A stretch of DNA of 21,900 nt from Clostridiaceae bacterium (GTDB lineage Bacteria; Bacillota; Clostridia; Oscillospirales; Acutalibacteraceae): positions 1-21,900 of the forward strand of contig CAJGCX010000016.1 in the NCBI GenBank assembly GCA_904501895.1, given 5' to 3'. Numbering within the stretch: the first letter of the stretch is position 1; the number at the start of each line of letters is the position of its first letter. The position numbers were made by a program, and so were the translations under genes. Positions 14,504-21,900 of the stretch are shown in pieces. Under the pieces are notes generated by a model that saw only the letters and a list, made by a program, of their open reading frames with translations, searched no databases and was not told the DNA's origin.

Positions 14504-15757
14504 ATGAAATTCTGCGTTTTGACAGCAGACGAATACAGAGCATTTTTAAAGGGTAATCCTCAGACTTCCTTTATGCAGACAGTTGAGATGGCTGAAATGA
14601 AAAAGGAAAGCGGAAGCAACATTCATTTTGTGGGTGTTAAAGAAAATGAAAAAATCGTTGCAGGGACAATGATTTTAGAGGATAGGACCATTTTAAATCA
14701 GAAGCTTTTTTATGCTCCTCGAGGACTTATTGTTGATTACAGCAACAAGGAATTGCTTGGTTTTTTCACTAAAGATTTAAAGAAATACATTAAAAAGCAG
14801 GGTGGTTTTATTCTTACAATCGACCCTAATGTGCTTTATAGAATCCGTACAAATGACGGTGATTTATTAGAGGATGATAAACCAAATGATGAGGCTGTCA
14901 ACAATCTTCTTGACCTTGGATACAGGCATTACGGATTTAACATTTATCTTGACGCGTTACAGGTAAGATGGTGCTGTCGTCTTGACCTTGATGAGGATTA
15001 CGAAACTAAAAAGGCAAAATTCTCAAAGCAGACAAGAAAAAATATCAATTCCTGCATTAAAAAAGGTCTTATGGTTAAGGAAGGCACAATTGACGACCTT
15101 AAGGTTATGGCTGAAATATTTGAAACAACATCAAAGCGTCGTAATTTTTTCTATAGAAGCCTTGAATACTATCAGAGAATGTACAAGCACATGAAGGATT
15201 TAATGACAATTTATGTGGCTTATCTTGACCCTGATATTTATTATGAGCATACACAGGGCTTGCTTGACAATGCAAAGAAGAATTACGAAGGTGTGCTTCA
15301 GAAAATAGAAAAGCTTACTGCAGGTGACCGACTTCTTAACCAGAAGGAAGAAGCAGAAAGACAGGTTGCAAAATACGAGAAGGAATTGGAAAAGGCTGAG
15401 CAGTTTAAAAAGGAAAATCCTGACGGAAAGGCTATCGGCTGTCTTCTTTCTCTTCGCAGTGGTGAGGAATACCTTACACTTTCAAGTGGTGTTTTGATGG
15501 AATATCGTCAGTTTACACCAAAATATCTTATGTATGAGCATCACATTAAGGAAGCGTACAAAGAGGGCTTTAAATACTGTAATTTCTACGGTATTACAGG
15601 TGATTTTAATCCTGAAAATGAGTATTACGGAATTTATGAATTCAAAAAAGGCTTTAAGCCTTATGTTACTGAATATATCGGTCAGTTTGAATTGAAAATC
15701 AGTCCGTTTTATGACGTATATAAGCTTTTAAAGAAAATTAAAGGACATATTGGCTAA
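14504..15757 (+). CDS. FemABX-family peptidoglycan bridge aminoacyltransferase (first of three)
   Basis: ATG 14504 is preferred over the adjacent TTG at 14501 because AAGGTG (14493-14498) then has normal spacing. The 417-residue product has two GNAT-like lobes and a helical arm: FYAPRG (69-74) in the first lobe, a charged coiled-coil stretch at about 240-310, and NFYGITGDF...GIYEFKKGFKP...EYIGQFEL near the C-terminus, all family hallmarks. FemABX proteins transfer an amino acid from aminoacyl-tRNA to the lipid II stem peptide at the inner membrane face, building the interpeptide bridge. Which amino acid is used cannot be told. It overlaps the next gene by one base (TAATG). Confidence 0.87.
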   Translation: MKFCVLTADEYRAFLKGNPQTSFMQTVEMAEMKKESGSNIHFVGVKENEKIVAGTMILEDRTILNQKLFYAPRGLIVDYSNKELLGFFTKDLKKYIKKQGGFILTIDPNVLYRIRTNDGDLLEDDKPNDEAVNNLLDLGYRHYGFNIYLDALQVRWCCRLDLDEDYETKKAKFSKQTRKNINSCIKKGLMVKEGTIDDLKVMAEIFETTSKRRNFFYRSLEYYQRMYKHMKDLMTIYVAYLDPDIYYEHTQGLLDNAKKNYEGVLQKIEKLTAGDRLLNQKEEAERQVAKYEKELEKAEQFKKENPDGKAIGCLLSLRSGEEYLTLSSGVLMEYRQFTPKYLMYEHHIKEAYKEGFKYCNFYGITGDFNPENEYYGIYEFKKGFKPYVTEYIGQFELKISPFYDVYKLLKKIKGHIG

Positions 15758-17031
15758 TGAAAATAGTTAATTTAGAAAAACAGGAATTTATTGATTTTTG
15801 TAAAGAAAATTCACAGGCTTCTTTCTTTCAGTCACCATATTGGATTGAAATTAAAGAGCATAACGGATGGTCAGGTGAGATTTTAGGCGTTAAGGAAAAC
15901 GGCAAAATCATTATGGCTACTGTTTTGTTATACAAAAGTCTTAAGGGTCTTGTGAAATTTGCTTATGCTCCAAGAGGATTTTTGATTGATTATTCCAATT
16001 TCCAATTGCTTGAGGAATTCACTAATGAAATCAAAGCATATCTCAAGGGTAAGGGAATCGCTTTCCTCAAAATCAATCCTTACGTTGATTATCAGCTTCG
16101 TGACATTCACGGAAATATTATTCCTGACACAAAAAACGATGCTTTAATGGATAAGCTCAAGGAGTTAGGATATATTCACTATGGCTTTTATGTGGATATG
16201 GATGAGAAAAAGGATTTGGAGCCACGTTGGATTTCTGTCCTTGATTTTAAGGGAAAGACTATTGATGAGCTTTTCAAGAATTTCCGTAGTGGTACAAAAT
16301 GGGGTATTAATAACAGTAAGAAGAATTTTATCACTCTTATTGAGGCTGATGAAAACAATCTTGTTGAATTCAAAAACCTTATGAAGCACACTGCTGAAAG
16401 ACGAGAATTCATTGACCGTCCTCTCTCCTACTATCAGAATATGTTCAAGGTCCTTAACAAGGAAAATGCAGTTAAGGTGCTTTTGGCAGAGGTTAACCTT
16501 AAAGAATTGCTTGATTTTACACAATCAAGATTTGATAAAAATGCAAAGCGTTTAACTGTTATTGAGGGTAATCCTAAGAGCATTAACGAATATAATGAAA
16601 TCAAGGCACAGCAAGAAAGTATTGCTAAAAAGATTGAAGCGCTTACTGCTGATGTAAAGGAATATGGTGATAAGAAAATCATTGCCGGTGGCTGGTATAT
16701 GCTTTATGGCAGAGAGGTTGTTTATCTCTTCGGTGCAAGCTATAAGCCATTTATGAAATACAATTCACAGTATCTTTTACAGTATGAAATGATTAAATAT
16801 GCCACAGAAAATGGATATGACAAATTCAATTTCTACGGAATTGACGGAAACTTCAATGAGGACTCAAAAAACTACGGTTTATTTGATTTCAAGCGTGGCT
16901 TTAACGCTGATATACACGAGTTAATTGGTGAATTTGACTTGGTTATCAATAAGGGCAAATTCGCCCTTTATGAATCAATTTTCAAGGCATACAAAATAAT
17001 GAAAACAGTTCAGAAAAAGTTTATTAAATAA
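15757..17031 (+). CDS. FemABX-family peptidoglycan bridge aminoacyltransferase (second of three)
   Basis: A 424-residue paralogue of the preceding gene. Its ATG shares a base with the previous stop codon (TAATG), so translation is coupled. It keeps FAYAPRGFLIDYS (about 67-79), the helical arm (about 250-310, rich in K/E/A), and FNFYGIDGNF...GLFDFKRGF...ELIGEFDL near the end. The function should be addition of one residue to lipid II from aminoacyl-tRNA, probably at a different position in the bridge than its neighbours, as FemX, FemA and FemB do in staphylococci. That division of labour is inferred from the gene arrangement. Confidence 0.87.
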   Translation: MKIVNLEKQEFIDFCKENSQASFFQSPYWIEIKEHNGWSGEILGVKENGKIIMATVLLYKSLKGLVKFAYAPRGFLIDYSNFQLLEEFTNEIKAYLKGKGIAFLKINPYVDYQLRDIHGNIIPDTKNDALMDKLKELGYIHYGFYVDMDEKKDLEPRWISVLDFKGKTIDELFKNFRSGTKWGINNSKKNFITLIEADENNLVEFKNLMKHTAERREFIDRPLSYYQNMFKVLNKENAVKVLLAEVNLKELLDFTQSRFDKNAKRLTVIEGNPKSINEYNEIKAQQESIAKKIEALTADVKEYGDKKIIAGGWYMLYGREVVYLFGASYKPFMKYNSQYLLQYEMIKYATENGYDKFNFYGIDGNFNEDSKNYGLFDFKRGFNADIHELIGEFDLVINKGKFALYESIFKAYKIMKTVQKKFIK

Positions 17032-17042
17032 GGTTGAAAATT

Positions 17043-18293
17043 ATGTATCAATTCAAAGCAGATATTCCTCTCAAGGAATTTACTGAATTTATTGAAAATT
17101 CATCTTTTGCTCCTATTCAGCAGACGGTAGAATGGACAAAGCTTAAGAATAACTGGAAAAATCGTTTTTGTGGTGTTTATAAAGACGATGTGCTTATTGG
17201 TGTTGCACTTATTCTTATACGTACTCTTATGCCGAGCTTTAACTATGCTTACTGTCCACGAGGTCCTGTAATGGATTTGACAGACAGCGAGGCTATTAAG
17301 GCTTTTCGTGACGGTGCAAAGGATTTTTGCAAAAAGAATAATATCTACTCACTTAAAATTGACCCTGCAATTGTGGTTAATAAGATTTTACCTGATATTC
17401 CAACAGAGAATTTCTTTGACCCATTTGATTTAGAAAGAGCAAAGGTAGAATTTGACACTCTTGTAAACAATGGATTTGAGCATAAGGGATTTGTGAAAAA
17501 TCTTGGTGAAGCAATTCAGCCACGATTCAACGCCTTGATTCCGTTAAAGGATGCTGAGGGTAATCCCCTTTCTCCTGCTCAATTCAAGAAAAATTACAAG
17601 CAGAAAATCAGAAAATATTTAGGTAATTTCCAGCCTGCAAGAGGACTTTTCTATGAGGGTGCAGAGCGTACACCTGAGAATATTGCACTTTTCAAAAAGA
17701 TTCTCAGCAATACTGAGGAAAGACAGAATATTTCACTTCGCAGTGAAGATTATTTCACATTACTTGCAGAGGCATTTCAGGATAAAGCATTTTTTGCATT
17801 TGAAAGATGCAGAGTTAATGACTACATTTCAAATCTTGAAAAAAGATATGAAAAAGAACCTGATATGAGAGAAAAAATCTCTGAACAACTCCTTGATGCT
17901 AAAAAGGTGCTCAATGAAAAGGGTGAAATCGTACCACTTGCAGCATTGTTGACAGTTTATCCACCAAATAAAAAGGGTGTGAGAATTGCAGAATATTTGT
18001 ATGCAGGGTCTGACCTTCACGTTTTTCCATCCTTCTGTGCAACCCTTTGCGGACTTTGTGAGCAATGTATTCTCACAACAGAAAATGGCTGTGATTTCCT
18101 TGATCTAGGTGGACTTTCAGGCACACTTGATGACGGACTGTATGAATTCAAGAGTCAGTTTAATCCTATTATCATTGAGTACGCAGGTGAATTTGACTTA
18201 AGAGTCGATAATTTTAAATATACTCTTATGGAAAAGGGCTTACCTATTCTTAAAAAGATGTATTCAAAGCTGAGAAAGTTAATAAGAAGATAA
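17043..18293 (+). CDS. FemABX-family peptidoglycan bridge aminoacyltransferase (third of three)
   Basis: A 416-residue protein starting at ATG 17043; AAGG at 17030-17033 gives suitable spacing, whereas the in-frame TTG at 17034 touches it. The family pattern is present but more diverged: YAYCPRGPVMDL near 67-78, QFKKNYKQKIRKYLG in place of the usual TRKNI-type segment, a helical arm around 255-300, and DLGGLSGTLDDGLYEFKSQF...EYAGEFDL instead of FYGI.G. It lies eleven bases after the second gene and ends the operon before a strong terminator. A role in bridge formation is likely. The divergence suggests another residue, position or acceptor. Confidence 0.82.
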   Translation: MYQFKADIPLKEFTEFIENSSFAPIQQTVEWTKLKNNWKNRFCGVYKDDVLIGVALILIRTLMPSFNYAYCPRGPVMDLTDSEAIKAFRDGAKDFCKKNNIYSLKIDPAIVVNKILPDIPTENFFDPFDLERAKVEFDTLVNNGFEHKGFVKNLGEAIQPRFNALIPLKDAEGNPLSPAQFKKNYKQKIRKYLGNFQPARGLFYEGAERTPENIALFKKILSNTEERQNISLRSEDYFTLLAEAFQDKAFFAFERCRVNDYISNLEKRYEKEPDMREKISEQLLDAKKVLNEKGEIVPLAALLTVYPPNKKGVRIAEYLYAGSDLHVFPSFCATLCGLCEQCILTTENGCDFLDLGGLSGTLDDGLYEFKSQFNPIIIEYAGEFDLRVDNFKYTLMEKGLPILKKMYSKLRKLIRR

Positions 18294-18299
18294 AAAAAT

Positions 18300-18341
18300 A
18301 AACCACTTGAAATGGAGATATATCCTATTCAAGTGGTTTTT
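18300..18341 (+). terminator. Terminator of the FemABX operon
   Basis: AAACCACTTGAA (18300-18311) pairs perfectly with 18328-18339, with an inner GGA/TCC pair, followed by T residues. It can also act leftward given A-rich flanks. Confidence 0.85.
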
Positions 18342-18362
18342 GATAATAATTTTGAGGTATTT

Positions 18363-18671
18363 ATGACAACATTCGAAAAAATTTATGAGGTAGTAAAAAA
18401 CATTCCTGAAGGCAAGGTTGCAACCTATGGTCAGGTAGCATTTCTTGCAGGGAATCCACGCTGGGCAAGAGTTGTAGGCTATGCTTTACACCAGAATCCT
18501 GCACCGGGAGTTATCCCGTGTCACAGAGTTGTTAACCGTGAAGGCAGAGTGTCGTGTGCATTTGCTTTCGGTGGCGGTGAAACTCAAAGGGCACTTCTTG
18601 AAAAAGAAGGTATCGTTTTTGAAAATGACGGTCATATTGACCTTTTAAAATATGGAATTGAATCATGTTGA
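18363..18671 (+). CDS. MGMT-family protein (DNA-alkyltransferase domain only)
   Basis: The ATG at 18363 is chosen: GAGGT (18354-18358) precedes it, and an upstream in-frame ATG (18312) lies in the terminator loop. The 102-residue product equals the C-terminal domain of O6-methylguanine-DNA methyltransferases: TYGQVAFLAG (21-30), the helix R36-V-V-G-Y-A-L with the base-flipping arginine, and IPCHRVV (51-57) with the alkyl-acceptor cysteine C53. The usual N-terminal domain is absent, as in alkyltransferase-like proteins, but those generally lack the cysteine. So it may repair alkylated guanine directly or mark lesions for excision repair. Its stop codon overlaps the next promoter. Confidence 0.85.
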   Translation: MTTFEKIYEVVKNIPEGKVATYGQVAFLAGNPRWARVVGYALHQNPAPGVIPCHRVVNREGRVSCAFAFGGGETQRALLEKEGIVFENDGHIDLLKYGIESC

Positions 18672-18696
18672 CAATTGTCAACTTTTATGATACAAT
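18668..18696 (+). promoter_or_regulatory. Near-consensus promoter with overlapping palindrome
   Basis: TTGACA (18668-18673), 17-bp spacer ending in TGA, TACAAT (18691-18696). The -35 is one half of a perfect 14-base palindrome, TTGACAATTGTCAA (18668-18681), a possible operator. It begins inside the stop codon of the MGMT gene and drives the 38-residue gene. Confidence 0.8.
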
Positions 18697-18728
18697 GTGT
18701 TCAATAAATCATGAAGGAGGTACGCAAA

Positions 18729-18845
18729 ATGTCAGCAATTTTCGAATTCGTTATGAGCATTCTTGGTATTTCAGGTACAGACCCTGAAGCAATGGGCATC
18801 GTAGGTCAGGTATTTGATTCAATCCTTGCTTTCTTCGCTGCATAA
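18729..18845 (+). CDS. 38-residue acidic, hydrophobic small protein
   Basis: An ideal ribosome site, AAGGAGG (18714-18720), lies eight bases before the ATG, and the gene has its own strong promoter and terminator, so expression is likely high. The product begins MSAIFEFVMSILGIS and ends VFDSILAFFAA, with GTDPEAMGIVG between: two hydrophobic, probably amphipathic helices joined by a Gly/Asp/Pro linker. It has four acidic residues (E6, D18, E20, D30) and no lysine, arginine or histidine. I do not recognise a family. Possibilities are a membrane-active or secreted peptide, a small regulator of a membrane complex, or a peptide signal. No leader-peptide cleavage site or processing and export genes are seen next to it. 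Confidence 0.75.
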   Translation: MSAIFEFVMSILGISGTDPEAMGIVGQVFDSILAFFAA

Positions 18846-18865
18846 TCGAAGACAAGAACACAATC

Positions 18866-18897
18866 AAAGCCATCCGTTGCGGGTGGCTTTTTGTTTT
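18866..18897 (+). terminator. Terminator of the small-protein gene
   Basis: AAAGCCATCC (18866-18875) pairs with GGGTGGCTTT (18881-18890) around GTTGC, followed by TTGTTTT. Confidence 0.85.
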
Positions 18898-18911
18898 ATA
18901 CAAGACAAATT

Positions 18912-18945
18912 ATAGAAAAAAGGAACTGCAAAAACAGTTCCTTTT
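18912..18945 (-). terminator. Terminator of the dockerin-esterase gene
   Basis: AAAAGGAACTG (18918-18928) pairs perfectly with 18935-18945 around CAAAAA. On the - strand the stem runs into six U, just beyond the gene ending at 18967. Confidence 0.85.
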
Positions 18946-18966
18946 GTTATACTATTTACTTTTATT

Positions 18967-20604
18967 TTATGCTTCCGCAACCTTTTTAAGAATAATTCTT
19001 GCATCTGATGCTGTAATCAAATTGTCACAGTTCATATCACCATTCATAAGCTGTTTTTCAGTTGCACAATAAATGCCTGCAGAAGCCTTTAAGATAAGTG
19101 CAGCGTCAACAGCAGTTACTCTTCCGTCGCCTGTCACATCACCACTACCACAAGTATATGGCATAAGCATTGGCATTTCTTCGTTATAATACATAAACTG
19201 TGGATACTGAGGATTTGACTCTACTGTGTACTGCTCGTTTGCTGTAAGCAACCACATATAGAAATCACAAGTACCGTCGTTATGGTTATATGCAATATGT
19301 CCCCAGTTTTTTGTAATCCAGGTCTGCATTGGTGCTTGTGCAGTTGAAACGTCAACAACATTGTCAGGAGAAACCATATTTTTACCGTTATTTACCTTCT
19401 GTACATAATCAGCACCGAGAGTTTCGCCCATATTAGCAACTGTTGCGAAACCACTTGTGTTATATGTTTCAATAACACCGTCAGAATTCCAACGAGCTGT
19501 TTTTGTTACTGGAGCAATAAATTTATTGTAGTTAGAAACGCAGAAATAGTTCACATCATCACTTGCAACCATTTCCTGTACTCTCTCTGTTGTCTTACTT
19601 GCAACCTTTTCATAGTATGTGTCAACAAAGTTCAAAAGCTCGGGACCTGCATCAGCAAGCATAAGGTCAGCTGCTTCTTCAAAATGATATTCAGGTACAA
19701 AGCACCAGAAAGCAGGAAGGTAACCGAAAACAGGAATTAGGATTTCCTTATAAATCCTATCCCCTGCTACCTCAAAGAGATAGTTTGCAATATTTGCAAG
19801 GTCTTTAAAAAGTGGAATATATGGAATAAGAGAAGCATATTCAGCGTTTCCGTAAATGCTCTGTGCTATAAGTCCACCAAGAGCTTCACCATCGATTTCA
19901 GGGTTGCCGACAAAAAGCTGTCCAATCATTTCAAGTCCGTTAAAGGCTGAGTTTGCCATAACAAGATTCTGAACATCCTCATAACCGTAAACAGCAAGGT
20001 ATGTATTTGTCATACATCCACCCATACTCTCAGCACAGATAGTAACCTTATCGTGACCTGATTTCACCTTTACTTCCTGAATAAACTGATTAAGGTCATC
20101 TGCGATATCAAAAGGATTTCCTGTCCAGTCATAAATGAAAAGATATGAATGCTTTTCACCTAAATCTCTGTATGCAGCCTGTGCAAGAGTATATTCTGAG
20201 CCTACATCCTCATCCTCTAAATCAACATAGGTTTCAATAGGGTCACTTGTGTAGCCCTTAACAGTAACAACTGAATCACGATTAAGATTGTTATCATAAG
20301 CCACAGGACCAAAAATTGCTGTTACAGCAGAATCAAGCGCTTCTACCAATGTGTCAACATTCATTGTAACAAGAAATTCTGCAAGCTTTGGAACTGCAGG
20401 TAAAATTCCGTTTACAATATTATCAGTAGAAAAAACCTCGTTACCCTCACCATCGTAAAGAGTTTCACCGATACCTCTTACCTGAACAATCGGTGCAGTA
20501 CCACAATCACATTTTTTGCTTTCAACTGCCATTGCAGGCACAAGAAGTGAGAGAAGCATTACAAATGACATTACAACACTTAAAATTGCCTTCATCTTTT
20601 TCAT
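18967..20604 (-). CDS. Secreted alpha/beta-hydrolase (LCAT/lipase-like) with C-terminal dockerin
   Basis: A 545-residue protein. Residues 1-26 are a classical signal peptide (MKKMK, hydrophobic core, cleavage after AMA). The hydrolase domain (about 35-470) has VQVRGIGE near 41-47, IYDWTGNP (157-164), a nucleophile elbow AESMGG with S193, and a candidate catalytic histidine H436 in NWGHIAYN. The pattern recalls lecithin:cholesterol acyltransferase-type lipases. Residues 488-545 are a type I-like dockerin: two calcium-loop repeats, GDVTGDGRVTAVDAALIL and GDMNCDNLITASDARIIL, each followed by a helix. Dockerins attach enzymes to cohesins, so this esterase is probably part of a cellulosome or cell-surface complex. 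No cohesin or scaffoldin is in the window. GGAGG sits eight bases before the ATG. Confidence 0.85.
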   Translation of the reverse strand: MKKMKAILSVVMSFVMLLSLLVPAMAVESKKCDCGTAPIVQVRGIGETLYDGEGNEVFSTDNIVNGILPAVPKLAEFLVTMNVDTLVEALDSAVTAIFGPVAYDNNLNRDSVVTVKGYTSDPIETYVDLEDEDVGSEYTLAQAAYRDLGEKHSYLFIYDWTGNPFDIADDLNQFIQEVKVKSGHDKVTICAESMGGCMTNTYLAVYGYEDVQNLVMANSAFNGLEMIGQLFVGNPEIDGEALGGLIAQSIYGNAEYASLIPYIPLFKDLANIANYLFEVAGDRIYKEILIPVFGYLPAFWCFVPEYHFEEAADLMLADAGPELLNFVDTYYEKVASKTTERVQEMVASDDVNYFCVSNYNKFIAPVTKTARWNSDGVIETYNTSGFATVANMGETLGADYVQKVNNGKNMVSPDNVVDVSTAQAPMQTWITKNWGHIAYNHNDGTCDFYMWLLTANEQYTVESNPQYPQFMYYNEEMPMLMPYTCGSGDVTGDGRVTAVDAALILKASAGIYCATEKQLMNGDMNCDNLITASDARIILKKVAEA

Positions 20605-20635
20605 AAAATGACCTCCAAGTTAAAAATCCGAGTTC

Positions 20636-20664
20636 ATTTTATCACATATTTTTCCTATTTACAA
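20636..20664 (-). promoter_or_regulatory. Promoter of the dockerin-esterase gene
   Basis: Read on the - strand: TTGTAA (20664-20659), 17-bp spacer ending in TGA, TAAAAT (20641-20636), about 31 bases before the ATG. It lies within the 63-bp gap behind the S1 gene. Confidence 0.7.
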
Positions 20665-20667
20665 TAA

Positions 20668-21591
20668 TCAGAATACACTTTCAATAACTTTTTCAGATAT
20701 TTCAGGTGAATATTTCCATATATCTATATGGTCATCATTATAAAAATACTTTACAGGCTTCGGCTCAGCCTTTTCAGGGAAGCTATCAACAATGGATAAT
20801 TTGATTTTCATTTTTTCAGGATTGATGCTTTTTATGTAAACACTTGCAGAGTCCCCTTCATTTACATCATAAGAATATTCTGCAAGGCCTGCAAGATTTG
20901 GTGAAAGTTCAATAAACACACCGTATTTTTCGATTGAACGGACAACTCCACCTACGGTCTGTCCTGCCTTGAACATTTCTGCATTTTCATTCCACGTGCC
21001 CAACAATTCCTTATGGGAAAGTGTAACTCTGCCAAGCTCATCTATGCTTTTCACCACTGCCTTTATCATAGTATTGACTGCAAAGCGCACATCAGGATGA
21101 GGAATACGGGAAACTGAAATACTGTCGATAGGTAAAAGTGCAGAAATTCCACAACCGATATCACAAAATGAACCGAAGGATTCGTTATGTGTAACTCTTG
21201 CATCAATAATATCTCCAGGAGAAAGTGTACTGATATATTCCTCTGCACATTCCTCCTGCACTCTTTTACGACTTAATATTGCTGTACTAGCACCTGCCTC
21301 ATCATCCATAAAATCAATAATTTTAAATACAACAGGCTTATTTACCCTTGAAATTATAGCAATGTCACGGACACTTCCGTCAGAAATACCGATTGCACAC
21401 TCTTCTCGTGGAATAATCCCCTGCATTACACCTAAGTCCACATAAAGATTGTGGTCGTGGTCACACATTGTGGCTTTTGCCTCTAAAATTCTTTCAGACA
21501 GGAAGCATTCACGGAGACTATTTATTGACTCCATACACTTTTTATTATACTTGTTTTCATAAATAATTCCCTCAGGATAATATTTTTTCAT
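20668..21591 (-). CDS. Protein with three S1-type RNA-binding domains
   Basis: ATG 21591 is chosen because AAAGGTGA (21604-21597) lies just upstream; an in-frame TTG at 21612 lies on the far side of that site. The 307-residue cytoplasmic product has three S1/OB-fold units at roughly 34-108 (ILEAKATMCD..LYVDLG.MQGIIPREE), 124-195 (GDIIDARVTHNESFGSFCDIGCGISALLP) and 208-269 (GQTVGGVVRSIEKYGVFIELSPNLAGLAEYS). The latter two match S1 consensus best. It resembles clostridial S1-domain proteins annotated as S1-like ribosomal proteins, but has fewer domains than full S1. It probably binds RNA in translation or turnover. It is divergent from the DUF951 gene. Confidence 0.8.
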   Translation of the reverse strand: MKKYYPEGIIYENKYNKKCMESINSLRECFLSERILEAKATMCDHDHNLYVDLGVMQGIIPREECAIGISDGSVRDIAIISRVNKPVVFKIIDFMDDEAGASTAILSRKRVQEECAEEYISTLSPGDIIDARVTHNESFGSFCDIGCGISALLPIDSISVSRIPHPDVRFAVNTMIKAVVKSIDELGRVTLSHKELLGTWNENAEMFKAGQTVGGVVRSIEKYGVFIELSPNLAGLAEYSYDVNEGDSASVYIKSINPEKMKIKLSIVDSFPEKAEPKPVKYFYNDDHIDIWKYSPEISEKVIESVF

Positions 21592-21615
21592 ATATCTCAC
21601 CTTTATTTTCAATTT

Positions 21616-21643
21616 AATATATGAATATGAGTCAAATGTTCAA
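21616..21643 (-). promoter_or_regulatory. Possible promoter of the S1-domain gene
   Basis: Read on the - strand: TTGAAC (21643-21638), 16-bp spacer, TATATT (21621-21616). It is less convincing than the others in this window; an alternative TTGACT overlaps it. Confidence 0.4.
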
Positions 21644-21667
21644 ATAAGAATAAAAATAGGTATTTTA

Positions 21668-21696
21668 TTTTTATAACTTTTATGATATGATATAAT
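21668..21696 (+). promoter_or_regulatory. Promoter of the DUF951 gene
   Basis: TATAAT (21691-21696) with TGA extension; the -35 (TTTTTA, 21668-21673) is poor, so the extended -10 probably carries the promoter. Confidence 0.55.
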
Positions 21697-21720
21697 GTAA
21701 TATATTTCGAGGTAATTTTT

Positions 21721-21900
21721 ATGGATATTAAAGTAAACGATATTCTTGAAATGAAAAAGGCTCATCCCTGTGGTGAAAAACAATTTTTAGTGCTTCGTGC
21801 AGGTATGGATTTTCGTATCCGTTGTATGAATTGCAACCGTGAGGTTATGGTGCCGAGAATTAAAATTGAGAAGAATATTAAAAAAGTTTTGAGAGATGGA
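21721..21900 (+). CDS. DUF951 family protein (3' end outside the window)
   Basis: The frame starts at ATG 21721 after GAGGTA and is still open at the window edge, giving 60 residues. Family proteins are about 60-70 residues, so it is nearly complete. It matches the DUF951 pattern: MDIKVNDILEMKKAHPCGEKQF near the start, VLRAGMDFRIRCMNCNREVMVPR in the middle, then a basic tail. C17 and the CxxC pair (RCMNCN) could bind zinc. The family is widespread in Firmicutes (B. subtilis YyzM is a member) and has no proven role that I know of. The gene is often found near chromosome-partition or ychF-type genes, but that context is not visible here. Confidence 0.85.
   Translation, partial: MDIKVNDILEMKKAHPCGEKQFLVLRAGMDFRIRCMNCNREVMVPRIKIEKNIKKVLRDG

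Overview
The window looks like chromosomal DNA of a low-GC, Gram-positive anaerobe of the class Clostridia, most likely a gut or rumen Ruminococcus-like Oscillospirales bacterium. The grounds are A+T-rich DNA, AAGGAGG/AAGGTGA ribosome sites, many T-tailed hairpin terminators, a secreted esterase with a dockerin (cellulosome-type) domain, plant-polysaccharide glycosidases, a bile-salt-hydrolase-type enzyme, and Firmicutes families such as DUF3842, DUF951 and FemABX. The species cannot be named from the sequence alone.

Layout. Bases 1-735 are the right-hand part of an IS21-type insertion sequence: the 3' end of istB, then a noncoding end with 51-bp-spaced direct repeats and hairpins. Bases 736-2002 carry a DUF3842 protein and an ECF-transporter S component separated by a structured, attenuator-like leader. 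Bases 2126-4649 hold two convergent hydrolases, an M20 metallopeptidase and a choloylglycine-hydrolase-like Ntn hydrolase, sharing a bidirectional terminator. Bases 4697-5010 are a decayed xanthine/uracil permease. Bases 5070-7781 form a translationally coupled redox pair: a CrtI/RetSat-like flavoprotein and a ferredoxin-reductase fused to a 2Fe-2S domain. Bases 7882-13898 are a carbohydrate region, with an exported GH78 rhamnosidase-like enzyme converging on an operon that encodes a sugar isomerase-like protein, an amidohydrolase and a cytoplasmic GH127 enzyme.

Bases 13906-14208 are a tRNA-Thr/tRNA-Tyr unit with phased A-tracts and a strong promoter, followed by a MITE-like inverted-repeat element (14235-14374). 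Bases 14415-18341 are an operon of three tandem FemABX aminoacyltransferases, which probably build a peptidoglycan cross-bridge. Then come a single-domain MGMT-type protein, a 38-residue acidic hydrophobic protein with its own strong promoter and terminator, the dockerin-bearing esterase, a triple-S1-domain protein, and at the right edge the start of a DUF951 gene.

How they fit together: the GH78/GH127 region and the dockerin esterase fit plant cell-wall use. The ECF component and the permease remnant concern uptake of vitamins or nucleobases. The Fem cluster concerns wall assembly. The redox pair probably reduces or isomerises a double bond in a lipid-like molecule. The least explained items are the 38-residue protein, the redox pair and the structured ECF leader. 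Almost every promoter recognised here has a TGN extended -10 element.
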